This document shows, piece by piece, positions 53,032 through 63,960 of a stretch of DNA of 64,000 nt; positions within the stretch are counted from its first letter, which is position 1, and each line of letters starts with the position of its first letter. The stretch is from Hedera helix (lineage: Eukaryota > Streptophyta > Magnoliopsida > Apiales > Araliaceae): assembly GCA_947179155.2 (NCBI GenBank), contig OX359273.1, positions 37,803,023 through 37,867,022 of the forward strand, written 5' to 3'. The translations under genes were made by a program, and so were the position numbers. A model generated the notes under the pieces. It saw only the letters and a program-made list of their open reading frames with translations. It did no database searches and had not been told where the DNA came from.

Positions 53032-55304
53032 GTTGGTATCAGGGCAGTGGATTATAGTTTCGAGGTAACAAGTACCTTGGAGTATAATCTGATGGATTAA
53101 AAAAGAAATGGACTTGTGAAGAGTCCGTATATAATTAAAAGATACGCATAAATCTTATTAAATCTTAATACATAAAAATTATTATGTGAATGTAATATAT
53201 TGAATAAAGATAAACTCTTTACGAGAATATCTGAAGTTAAATAGACTCATAAAGAGTTCTCAAAGCAAGCAATAAGATAAAATAATCTTATTGGTTTTTG
53301 TGTGAAACTGTTTCATAAAAATGAAATGGTATGTTTGGTATGTTGTGTAATTATACCTAAGAAAAGAGATGAGTAAACTCATAGAGAGATGTTAATAAGA
53401 AATTCATTTGGAGATAGTAGAAATTCATTTGGAGATTGTAAGAATTAAGCTTATAATGAGTTGTAATGATACATGAATGAATTCAGGGAATTCATAAGAT
53501 AGTTATAGAGAACGATTAGAGATTGCAATTGAAAACTCATATTAGTAAAACTGAGTAGAACGACTCTCTTGTATGGGAAAGAGTTTAATATGCTTCAGAG
53601 AACCGATCTAACTACACTGTTGGTATGAATGATTCATGGTCAGTGTTCTCAAAGCGGGTTACACACTGAATGATATCATTTGAGGATAGTGTTGATGAGA
53701 CGGGGAATTGATTCATTAGTTCTTGGGTGGAGGAATAACTCAGTTTGCTATATTGATAAGTAAATTAAAATCTTGTGTCAACTCTTCTTTGTATATATTC
53801 TGAGAAGTTAATTCTTCACTCATATGTATATTGATTAGTTATTAGTTGTTACGTCAAAACTAATGGTTTTAAAAGATATTTGTATGTTAGTTACTGAGTG
53901 AACGAACCCTTGTATGGGCGGGGGCTATGATATGTCAGTCGAACCAACTATGAGATGCGGCTACGAAAATGTCATTTCGGTAAGAATATTGGAACAGACT
54001 GATATGAACTGAGACATTTTCAATCCCGTGTTAATAAGAAGGGGAATTGATATATTTGTTCTTGTGGTTTAAACAACCAACCAGTTTACTATATTACTAT
54101 GTATTTGCAAAACTTGTGTTTGGTTAGAGAATAATGGAAAGGATAGAGAATTAAGAGTATTCCAAAATCTTCTAGCTATGCTAGATCTTCATGGTTATAT
54201 TCGCACTTGAGTGCCTTTGAAAAGAATTGTTCACTAGTTGAACTGAAAAATTTTGTTAACTACATCTATGCTAATTTTTCAAGCTAGATAGAGTTAAATT
54301 TAATGAATTTTATCATGAACACATGGTCAAATGTTATGGTTATGATCGAAGATCATCAATGCACAGTTATAGGGATGTGGGTGTGATAAAAATCATAAAA
54401 TTGATTTTCAAAAATGGAAATTTTTTGGCTATGTTATTCTTATGTCTATGCTAATTGTTTTGGCTAGGCGGATTTAATGTGAAGGATAAAAATGATTTAT
54501 TCATCAACACCCCATTTAACCTGGTGTGAAGATGATACATGATGAGTTATCAACGCACATTGCAAGGTGCGGTATACAGTCATAAAATTGCTTTTCAAAA
54601 GTTTGAATGGTTTAAATATGAGTCAATGCCAATTGTTTTGGCTAGACATTTCTGGTTATGATAAGTAAACGGACATATGATTCCGGTTGATGCAACATAC
54701 CGCGTCTTTAAAAAAATAAGGTACGACAGGCTGATCACCTAATGTACTGTCATGAGTGTTCTCAATCTTATTTGATTGCTACACAAGAATAGTGTTTGTC
54801 AATCCAAGTGATTGTTAAACTTGTGGGTCATCTAGCATCCATAGTATTTAAAAAAAGGTCAAGGTCTTGATTGACAGCAGTATAAGTTCAAAGAATCCTA
54901 AATAAAGGAAGAGTGAGACTGAACGTCAAGTTTGATAAAAGGAAATGTGTAGAGATAAGTGAACATTGTTCAGACCTAATCAAAGTATTGGAAGTTTAAT
55001 GTGAGTAAAAGATGAATTTAGAAAATTCATATTAAAGAGTAAATTGGAGATGATTATATTATAATTTCGAGGACGAAATTCTGATAAGAATGAGAGAATG
55101 TAATATCCTGAATATTTATAGCACTTATAAATATGATATTAAATGACTAAAGTAATTGTAAAGTTAATTTTGAGGACGAAATTCTGATAAGAAGGAGAGA
55201 ATGTAATATCTTGAATATTTATAGCACTTATAAATATGATATTAAATGAGTAAAGTGAATTGTAAGTTAATTTCGAGGACGAAATTCTTGTAAGTTGGGT
55301 TGAA
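53032..55304 (+). other. Internal region of the outer LARD, non-coding, with iMet primer site
   Basis: Begins with tggtatcagggcagtgg at 53034, an iMet-type primer site with one mismatch. No frame encodes a retroviral domain. Internal quasi-repeats of the form 'gatgagacggggaattgatt.attagttcttg' appear near 53694 and again near 54038. The right end is the 103-bp junction array. Confidence 0.88.
55069..55304 (+). repeat. 103-bp tandem reiteration of the pre-LTR/LTR junction
   Basis: The phrase gaggacgaaattc occurs at 55069, 55172 and 55275, exactly 103 bases apart. Each is followed by an LTR-like start tgtaatatc at 55099, 55202 and 55305, the last being the true 3' LTR start. One extra unit is found in the nested element (LTR-start equivalents at 45363 and 45260) and in the partial element (15398 and 15501). 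Confidence 0.93.
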
Positions 55305-58300
55305 TGTAATATCCCAAATATTTTAAAAATGATCTGTCAAGATATGATAAAGGTTGTTAATTTAGAAGCCTAAAAACGATTGCTCAACAATACATTGAAC
55401 TATATTAAAGATTAAAAACGACTCGAAACTACGATTCGTTTACGATTAGAGGTTAAACTTTTAACCTAAACTATGTGTTATGTGATTAGTAAAGCTTGAA
55501 TTGAGCTTTTAAATGTGCTATGTGAATTACTTATGTGTAGGAATTCGTGTTTCGGTTCAAGTAATTAACCTTAACACTTATTAAAATCGAAAAGTTATTT
55601 AAAGGTTAAAACCTAAAAACCTAATTATAGGGTTTGGAAAACCTAAACTAGGGTTTGGTTAAACTTAGAAAAGGTTAAAACCTAAACCCTAAACCTAGAA
55701 ACCCTAAGGGTTATAACCTAACCCTAATCACTATTCACATATACGCGTATAATACGAAAATTATACGGGTAGAATACGAAAATAATACGAGAATAATACG
55801 AAAAGTATACGGTATAAATACGAAAAAGTCAACTGTGAATAGTAAAAGTCAAGTATACAAGTTAGTAGAGAATTAACTAATGTTGAGTTAGTTGTTAACT
55901 CTAGTTAGTAGATAGAGTTAAAGCCTAAGCCAAGCCAAAGTCAAGCCAAAACTTGGAGCCAAAGAATAAACCAAACTTGAAGCAAAAGTTGGAGCCAAGC
56001 CAAACTTGGAGCCAAAGTATAAACCAAACTTGGAGCCAAAGTGGGAGCCAAGCCAAACTTGGAGCCAAAGTATAAGCCAAACTTGGAGCCAAAGTTAAAG
56101 CCAAGCCAAACTTGGAGCCAAAGCTTGATTGTCATTTTTACCATTTTACCCTAGCTAACTTGGAAAATCCTATAAATAGGAGTCTTCACTCTTCATAATC
56201 CTTACCAATTCACCAAGTAAATTAGAGCAACAAAGCTAGAGAGATATATTGATAGATTAATCTTGTTGATGAGTATTGAAGCCTTGCACAAATTGTTGTC
56301 AAAGCTTGCACTCCAAGAGGTAATCTCTAGTTGTTATTATGTAATTTTTCAATTCGTAGAGTATAGGTGAATAGCTATAATGCTCGATTTATTTTATGTC
56401 TAGAGTAGTGAAATATAAATTATAAGTAGTTATACTGTCCATTTCATTTCAAGTATTTAGTTAAAAAGCTCAAAACACAAGCCGTTACGATGTTCGCTTT
56501 TTCTTATCGTTCTTCGTGTTCTTGAGTGAAAGTCATAAATTTCCTTATAAGTAGGTTTATGATTTTGTAATTTAGTGTTATGGGATGATGAAACATGATG
56601 GTCTTCCTAAGTAATGCTTGTGGCATCAAGTTTTAGTAGTCGAAACGAAGAACGATGAAACTTTGTTCTTCGTGTTCTTCGATTCGTTCTTCGTGTTCTT
56701 GAGAAAAAGTCATAAATTTCCATATAAGTAGGTTTATGATTTTGTTATTTTTATGTTATGAAGTGATACGAAGTGTTAGAACATGTTATCTTAGCAAATT
56801 AATGCTTGAGGTATCATGTTTTACCAATCGGATCAAAGAAAGTTAAGTCTAATATAGTCGCAGAATATTTTTGCGAATTTCCGAAAATTTAAAGCCTGAA
56901 TCTGCCTTAGAAACCTAAATAAAAGTTGTAGCTCATGAAATTCTAAGCAATTTAGACTCAAGAATCACTCAAAAATGTTTTTGTATGACAAAGTTATGGC
57001 TGTTACTATAAAAGAGGTCAGAAATATGAATCAGTTTTAGAGCAGTCACCTTTAGGCAGAAATCTGTACAAATCTGTCAGGAATTTCGTACTTTGGTCTA
57101 AATATTAATTGTAGAGACGGAAGTTACGAACGCGTGGAATTTTGAACGACTAAAAAATGTTTTTAAACGAAGAAGTTATGGCCGTTTAACTGAGCCGGGG
57201 TCTGGCAGTCCAACAATCTGCCCAAATCCGAAATTTTGGCTTAAAAATGAGTTTTTGAGTTAGCCAATTTTCCAAATAATTCCACCTATTGAAAGAGTTT
57301 AAATAAGTTAAATATAAGACTTATGAAATTATATAATACGATGAATCTAACCGCTTATGCACTAAATGACTGTGTAGGGTTTAACGCTCCGCCGGAAAGC
57401 CCTAGTTTCAATTTGAGGCAAGTTCTAAACTTTTATGTGTTATTTAGTATGTTCTAAGATTGTTCATGTTATTATGTGATGGTTTGTATGTGAAAGTACA
57501 TGAATGAAGGTCTTATGTGATTAAATGATTAAGTGTTAGTTATTGATTAACTGTTAAATGTTAATTGATATTTGATGATGCATATGAGTATGTATAAAAT
57601 ATGTTTATTGTTAAGCATAAATTAATATGATTATTAACTGAGATGTATGTTCAGTCAAAGCATGTTAAAGTTTATATGAAAGCATAAACTGTGTATGTGA
57701 TAATATGTTAGACTTGCTGAGCCGTCGTGCTCATTCTTGCGAATAAAACCTTATTTGCAGATTAAAGATGAACGTTAAGAAGATCTTGAACGTAAAGATG
57801 AAGCGTAGATTAGGTTTTCATGTTTATTACTTGTATTTGTATAAGTCATAATGACTGTTGTAATACGAACAAACAAACATGTAACCGAATATTGAATGAA
57901 TGATATAAATTATTATCATCAGGATGTTGCTATTTCTTTAAATTTGATATAATGTAGAATTGTTAAATATTAAAACAATGTTGATAATGATCTATTTATC
58001 TGGATGAGGATCGGTAAATAACTTGTGAGTGCTGTACATCTGAGACAGAACTAAGCGATGTTGACTGGTCAAATCCATCGTTAAGGTTCCTCGGACCCAG
58101 GTATAACTCGTTATTACTATTCTGAATATCATATAAGTAGGATTATTGATATGAAGAGATATCTTTGTATATTGATACTTGTAGTACGAATGAGACCGTT
58201 ACAAGTGGACGTATATAGAATATTTAAATCCTAAGGTTAAAATTAAACCGTTATATATGGTTTTATCCATTTATATGGATGAAATACAAGTTGATACTTG

Positions 58301-58487
58301 TATACTTATGAGACTGAGATCAAGTTAAGATCCAGGGACAAAGTTAAGAGAAAATTTTAATGTATAGTCTAAAATAAGACTAATTCAACCAATATGATTA
58401 TGGGATCATTGGTTAAGTCGATAGAGGTACGAAGTTAACGCACAAGGTCCGCCGCGTGGAAAGCGCGGGGATTTTGGGGGTGTTACA
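55305..58487 (+). repeat. 3' LTR of the outer LARD
   Basis: 3183 bp, intact. Contains the minisatellite at 55928-56128, a TATA-like cctataaatagg near 56169-56180 and the same post-promoter repeats as the 5' LTR. Confidence 0.93.
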
Positions 58488-60420
58488 GAAGTTGTCTTAG
58501 AAAATGCTCCCAAAAATGCTAAGTATACTTCTCCAATGATTCAAAAGGAAGTTTTGCATATTCTTGGTGATGCAGTGAGACTTAAGATTCGTGAAGAAGT
58601 TGGGATGGCTCTGTTTTGCATTTTGGTTGATGAAGCACAAGATGCATCAAATAGAGAACAAATGGCCATTGTCTTAAGATTTGTTGACAAGAGTGGTCTG
58701 CTTCGGGAATGATTCTTTGGAATTGCGAGTGTTAAAGATACCACTGTCGTAACTTTTAAAGAAGCAATATCAGAGGTGCTTGATTTTTATGATCTCCAAA
58801 TTCATGACATGAGAGGTCAAGGATATGATGGTGCAAGCAACATGCGTGGGGCTTGGAATGGATTGCAAGCATTATTTATGAAAGAGTGTCCTTATGCTTA
58901 TTACGTTCACTGTTTTGCCCATCAACTACAACTCGCATTAGTTGCAGCGTCTAAAGATGTTCATGAGATATGGTTATTTTATTCAAAGCTAAATTCTATT
59001 GTCAATCTTGTCACGACTTCTCCCATGCACCATGCCGAGTTACAATTGGCTCAAGAAATTGAATTTGTTAATCAGATAGGAACGAGTGAAGTTGAGACTG
59101 GTAAAAGGGCCACTCAAATCAAGACTTTGCAACAAGCAGGTGCTACTCGTTGAAGCTTTCATTTTCGTTATGTGAGTAGTTTAATAGATCTATTTGCTCC
59201 ATCTCGTACAATTATTGAAAATCTTATAACAAATGGGCAAAAATAGTCTATACGTGCGAAAGCAATGGGTGTGTATGAGGCAATGGGAGATTTTAAATAT
59301 ATATTTATCTTACATTTGTTGAATGAGATGATGGGAATGACGGATTTACTTTGTCAAGCAATGCAACAAAAATCTCAAGACATCGTAAATGCTATGAATC
59401 TGGTCTCAATTACTACAAAATCTCTCTTGCAAAAACTAAGAAAAAATGGTTGGTGTTCCTTCTTTTCGAGGGTGGAATCATTTTGCAAAGAGCAGGATAT
59501 TGATATGCCTCATATGAGTGCCTCTTATAAGATGGGTACAGGTCGTTCTTGTCAGCAGCGTGATACAACCACTGTCAATCATTATTATCAGTTTGATTTA
59601 TTCAACGCTGCAATAGATTTTCAGTTGATGGAGTTAAATCATAGATTCTCTGAAGGGGCAATGGAGTTACTTATTCTCAGTTCAGCTTTGAATCCTAAGG
59701 ATGCTTTCAAATCATTTAAAATTGACGATATTTGCAATCTTGCACAAAAATTCTATCCCGCAGATTTCACTCAGGATGATCTACGTAATTTGCGAAGCCA
59801 ATTGCAACATTATGAGCTTGATGTCCCCCATCATCAGATTTTTCAAAAGATGTCTACCATTTCTGAATTATGTGAAGGATTAGCTAAAATAAATAAGAAC
59901 AAAATCTATCATCTAATTGATCGATTGATTCATCTTGTCTTAACTCTTCCGGTTTCTACGGTAACGACAGAACGAGCATTTTCAGCTATGAAGCATGTCA
60001 AAACAATGTTGCGTAACAAGATGGAAGATGACTTTCTTGAAGATTGTATGATTCTTAACATTGAAAGAGAACTTGCTGAAGATATCAATTTAGATTTGAT
60101 AGTAGCTGATTTTGATTCTCTTAAGAAATGTAGGGTACCACTTCGTTAGGTTACTATATATATATATGACATTCACAAAGTCATACATTTTGTGTACTTT
60201 TGAATATAGACTTAAAATGTCATACTATGGATATAAAATTCTTGTTTTTTGTTGTGTTTATTTTTATAGTCCTCTCAATTTTGATATTATAATATTCTTA
60301 GCTCGCCCCAAAAAACATTCCTGGCTCCGTCCCTGCCTGTGCATCATCTCCCACATGAAAACAAATAATTATATAAAATAAATAATTATTAGAAAAGTAC
60401 ATAAATTATATTATAATTTA

Positions 60421-60599
60421 AAATTGTTCGGCTGGTTTCGTTTTTTGGAATGCTAAACCAAACCCGACCGAACAAAGTTCAGTTTTTCGGTTTTACAATG
60501 TTCGGTTTTTCAATTTTATACGTTTTGGTTTGGTTTGTCAACTGTTCGGTCCATTCCGATCAATTTTTCGATTTATTTCGATTTTGTGTGCACCCCTAA
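60421..60599. mobile_element. Possible hAT-type miniature element end
   Basis: Rich in 'ttcggtttt' and 'ccgaac' phrases and ends 'gtgtgcacccct'. In reverse, AGGGGTGCACAC followed by Cgg-type repeats is typical of non-autonomous hAT-like repeats in plants. No second end or target duplication was found. Confidence 0.4.
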
Positions 60600-62785
60600 G
60601 ACAAGTTGAGATTATGGACTAAGATGAGAGCAAAATTCTACCTATGTAAAAGATGTTCTCTATCTCCTTCCTGGTCTTGAGAGAGAGCCAAAAATAAGTA
60701 TCTCCCTCTCTATATATAGCCATCATTTGGGCCTAGTGTCGTAATGGGCCACAAGTCTATATAATAACAAGTCCACAGTCAAAGCTCGACTTTAGACCTG
60801 TCCATATAATATGGATAGCCTTTAGCAAACTCTATTCTTTAGCCACCAAACCATAATCCTTTACCCGTTTAAAATATAGAGAATTGGACCTCAGACCTCT
60901 ATGGACCTTCTGCCTTTAGTTCAAGAAGTTCAAGCACAATAAATATAAAAGTGGGCTAAATTCATCTCGAGATGGGCTCACAATGTTTGTGGGCATCGAA
61001 TTGTCATTTTGGGTCTAGATTGAGCTTTTGTAATTTAATTTTGAATTAATCTTTTACTTTCTTTTTTGATGAGTTTTACATGTCACGATACTCTTCGTCG
61101 ACCTACCGCATTCATATTTTAACGATCTACAATGCCTAACAGAAAATATACATGTGAAGTATATTTTGTTTATTGACAATATTGTAATCTGTACCCTACC
61201 TACCTATTCCTGATAGTACAAATCCAGCGCAGTTTCCTTATACGTGCCCGAGGACGACTTTTAACGCGTCTAAGTATTCGATATCAGTATATCACCATAG
61301 AAAACTCAATTGTTGTGGGGTTAGTTTCAAAAGTCCTGGCTTGACTTTGACTTGGCTGAACGGAAATGGAATATCATGCCGCTTGACATTTGTATATTCA
61401 ATAATATTGTGTAATGCTTCAAAAAAATTACAAAAATAGCATATTTTATCCATTCATATATAATAAAATATTTATTAATTATAATTTAATACATCATTTT
61501 AATTTAATTTATATAATTATTTTTTATCACAGTAACATTACTCTAGTATATTTCACTCGCATTGTGCATTACCTAGTGCTCCTAAAACTTAAATGAACAC
61601 TTGTTGTGTTTAGTCATACATTTTCTTTCTAATGACATCAGCAGTGATGATTATTTCATATTTTTGAGTCGTCTTTTGAATCCTCTATTTTCCTATGTAG
61701 ATAATCATGCAATTTTTTCCGCTTAATCTTAAACTCCTGTGTAGATAATCATGCAATTTTTACGGCTTAATTTGGTGAAGACTAAGACTTGGGACTTTAT
61801 GTGGTTATTATATTTATTTATGAGTACTTTTATGTATACAAATAATATAAAAATAGAAAGTGCACAGGAAAAATAAAAAAAAATAATATATAGGTTTTAA
61901 CATTTAGGTTATTGATACAATTTATAATATTTTTATATAATTTTTTACTATTCAATTTCGATACTATATAATATTGTGTGTGCATATAGAATTATTTTTT
62001 ATTACTTATAGAGGTATTTTAACAGAGTGTGACTAGGATTACAGCTAATCTTTCTCTCTCTAGCAAAAAAAATTGGCCTACAAAACTTGTAGATTTATAT
62101 CCTCTCCAATATCCTTTTGTTATCATTGATCTCTTATTCCATCTTTATTTTATCCTTTAATTTAGTGGAGTTTATTTTTTCTTCAAGGATAAGATTTCTC
62201 CTTAAATAATGTATAGTGGTTAATGGTATTAATAGTTATTTTATTGTGCATGGTCCCTTAGTGGTGCCAGTATGTCGGATCACTAACATATATTGTGTGT
62301 GTGTGTGTTTTTAAACAAATATACCGTGTGGTTCATTAAGCAAGTTTTTAAGTGCAAATTAATTTGTGTTTATTATTTATTTATTTTTGGGTCACATACT
62401 AACGATAGACGTTAAATATATGAAAATTATAAATCTTTTGTCGCTATTGATTTAATAATTTCTTCAAAATGCTTTGTTAATGTGGATCATAATTATAGAA
62501 TTATTTGATAAGGCATTAGACATCTAATTGTTTTTTCTGATATAGGTAACGAAAGAAAGTGGAAACTCTTCAAAAAATAAACTATCAATTGAAGTGAATT
62601 AGCCCAATCACTTACACATGCATCCAGGAAAATGTAAGTAGGTATCATAAAAATAAATAAATAAAGGAACATATATAACAGATGAAGATATATTTATGAA
62701 TCAAGTAATACTATCCTTGTTTTATAAAAATAATTTCGTTTTGTAATTTCATATTTCATAAAACCGTAACAATTCTATTAAGGTC
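60600..62785. other. AT-rich intergenic stretch, no gene
   Basis: No frame with recognisable domains. The part around 60640-61000 has a promoter-like ctatatatagc (about 60709-60719) and a moderately balanced leader, and could be an LTR relic. A short (gt)n run lies near 62295. The rest is simple AT-rich sequence. Confidence 0.4.
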
Positions 62786-62935
62786 AGGGGTGAATATGGT
62801 ACGGTTTAAAATTAAAATCGCACATGAAATTATTTAGGTGTGGTTTGGCAAATCTAAAACCGTACATGAAACCGCTTGTGATTAATGCGGTGCGATTTTA
62901 TTTGGTGCGATTTTGGTTCCAAAACTAATTAAAAA
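62786..62935. mobile_element. Possible truncated hAT-like miniature element
   Basis: Begins 'caggggtgaatatggtacgg' and continues with 'ggtttggcaaatctaaaacc' and 'gcggtgcgattttatttgg' repeats, a pattern common at the ends of non-autonomous hAT elements. No matching right end or duplication was seen. Confidence 0.4.
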
Positions 62936-63231
62936 AATTAAATTTTATGCAATTCAAATTAATAATTTAGCATTACACAATATTAAATATCACCTTAATA
63001 ACACACACAACTTTACTTATAATATTTTGTCTAAACAAAAGTAAAATAAAAGTTACATAAAGGATAATTCTAAATGAATTAATTGAAGCGTGACTTTTAT
63101 AATAACGCTTTTTGATATGTTCTATGTTGAAAATGGTCAAACATATGTTGGAGTATTGATGCTTAAAATTGCTTTTGTTGGTGTTGTTTTTGAGTGGCAA
63201 GTAATTACATGTGGAATCCAACTGATAATTA

Positions 63232-63778
63232 TGTTAGAATTTGAGCCAAATCCAAAGTGAATGAAAGGTTATGACTTTTTCGTCCGTACAAACACTCCCA
63301 TTCAAAAAAGTCATGTCTCTTCGTTCACAAGGGTTGTGACCATTCGCAAGGGTTGTGACCGTTCGCAATGGTTGTGACCATTCGTAAGGGTTGTGACCAT
63401 TCGTACGGGTTGTGACCGTTCGCAATGGTTGTAACCGTTCGCAAGGGTTATGACCCATATGAAGGGTCACTAAACCCTCCTATAAATAGTCTAGGGAGGC
63501 AGCCATTTAGAATACACAATTCATTCAAATCATTAAAGCATTCTAGTTTCATAGTCTTCATATTTCATAAGTTATTTGAGAGAGAGTTCAAAGCATTTCT
63601 TTGGTTCGTTGTGTGTGTTATTTGTAGTGCTGCTATAACATACGTTGTCATTGTATCTCGGGGGACAAGTGCCGCTAACTCGAATCACCAATAAGGAGGG
63701 CATAATTGTCTTAAGGACATAGTATATAAAATACTAGCCTTGACATATTCTTTTCTTAGAAGTTCGGTATATAAGATA

Positions 63779-63846
<68 letters not shown>

Positions 63847-63913
63847 TTTCAATTATTATTAATTTGTAAGTTGCAAATATATATTATTAAATATATATTA
63901 GTTTTCAATAACA
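63232..63913 (+). repeat. 5' LTR of the right-edge copia element
   Basis: 682 bp, longer than the ~562-bp LTRs of the other copy. The extra length comes from seven rather than about five 19-bp repeats (63323-63455) and an expanded (TA)n run (about 63782-63842). TATA-like cctataaatagtc lies at 63479-63491. The LTR segment 63702-63715 is the exact reverse complement of 63916-63929 just inside the LTR. Confidence 0.9.
63323..63455 (+). repeat. Seven 19-bp tandem repeats upstream of the copia LTR promoter
   Basis: Units of the form gttcgcaagggttgtgacc with few substitutions, directly upstream of the TATA box. Similar U3 arrays act as enhancers in stress-responsive plant copia elements such as Tnt1 (family knowledge); the role here is inferred. 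Confidence 0.85.
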
Positions 63914-63960
63914 ATCTTAAGACAATTATCTTTTTATATTTAATTTATATTTGCAAAAGT

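Larger units (their letters stand above)
39532..58487 (+). mobile_element. Outer LARD-like LTR element with GAAGT target duplication
   Basis: The ends are TGTAATATCCC and GGGGTGTTACA. The duplication gaagt is at 39527-39531 and 58488-58492, inside the hAT transposase frame. The 3' LTR is 55305-58487 (3183 bp). The 5' LTR is 39532-41138 plus 51447-53031 (3192 bp), split by a nested relative. Apart from one 9-bp indel the LTRs look almost identical. A tRNA-iMet primer site follows the 5' LTR. The internal region (53032-55304) has no gag or pol frame. Large LTRs with a ~2-kb non-coding interior fit a LARD. The 'gaggacgaaattc' pre-LTR phrase is typical of Tekay/Del-type Ty3-gypsy elements (family knowledge), the probable parents. 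Confidence 0.92.
38756..60149 (+). pseudogene. hAT transposase (TTF-type zinc finger, ZMYM1-like), interrupted
   Basis: The first part (38756-39531) carries the TTF-type zinc finger (RFQSSWFIKFSWLEYSPEKN, then AFCFPCFLF). After the nested elements the frame resumes at 58493 and continues to 60149. The RNase-H-like core shows CILVDEAQDASNREQ, HDMRGQGYDGASNMRG and YVHCFAHQLQLALV. The C-terminal dimerisation motif is TVTTERAFSAMKHVKT. Apart from the insertion the reading frame is never shifted. It is broken only by four stop codons: TGA 39407-39409, TGA 58710-58712, TGA 59151-59153 and TAG 59244-59246. The first three stand where the family has Arg, Arg and Trp. It cannot make an active transposase. 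Confidence 0.92.
38072..60335 (+). mobile_element. hAT DNA transposon (TTF-zinc-finger type), split by nested LARDs
   Basis: The terminal inverted repeats are cagaggcggagc (38074-38085) and the complement of cagggacggagc (60324-60335). An imperfect 8-bp target duplication lies at 38064-38071 (cctgtgct) and 60336-60343 (cctgtgca), with two extra bases at the left junction. Without the 18.96-kb nested insertion the element is about 3.3 kb, a normal autonomous hAT size. It encodes one transposase, now a pseudogene. It sits in an ankyrin-repeat exon. Confidence 0.87.
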
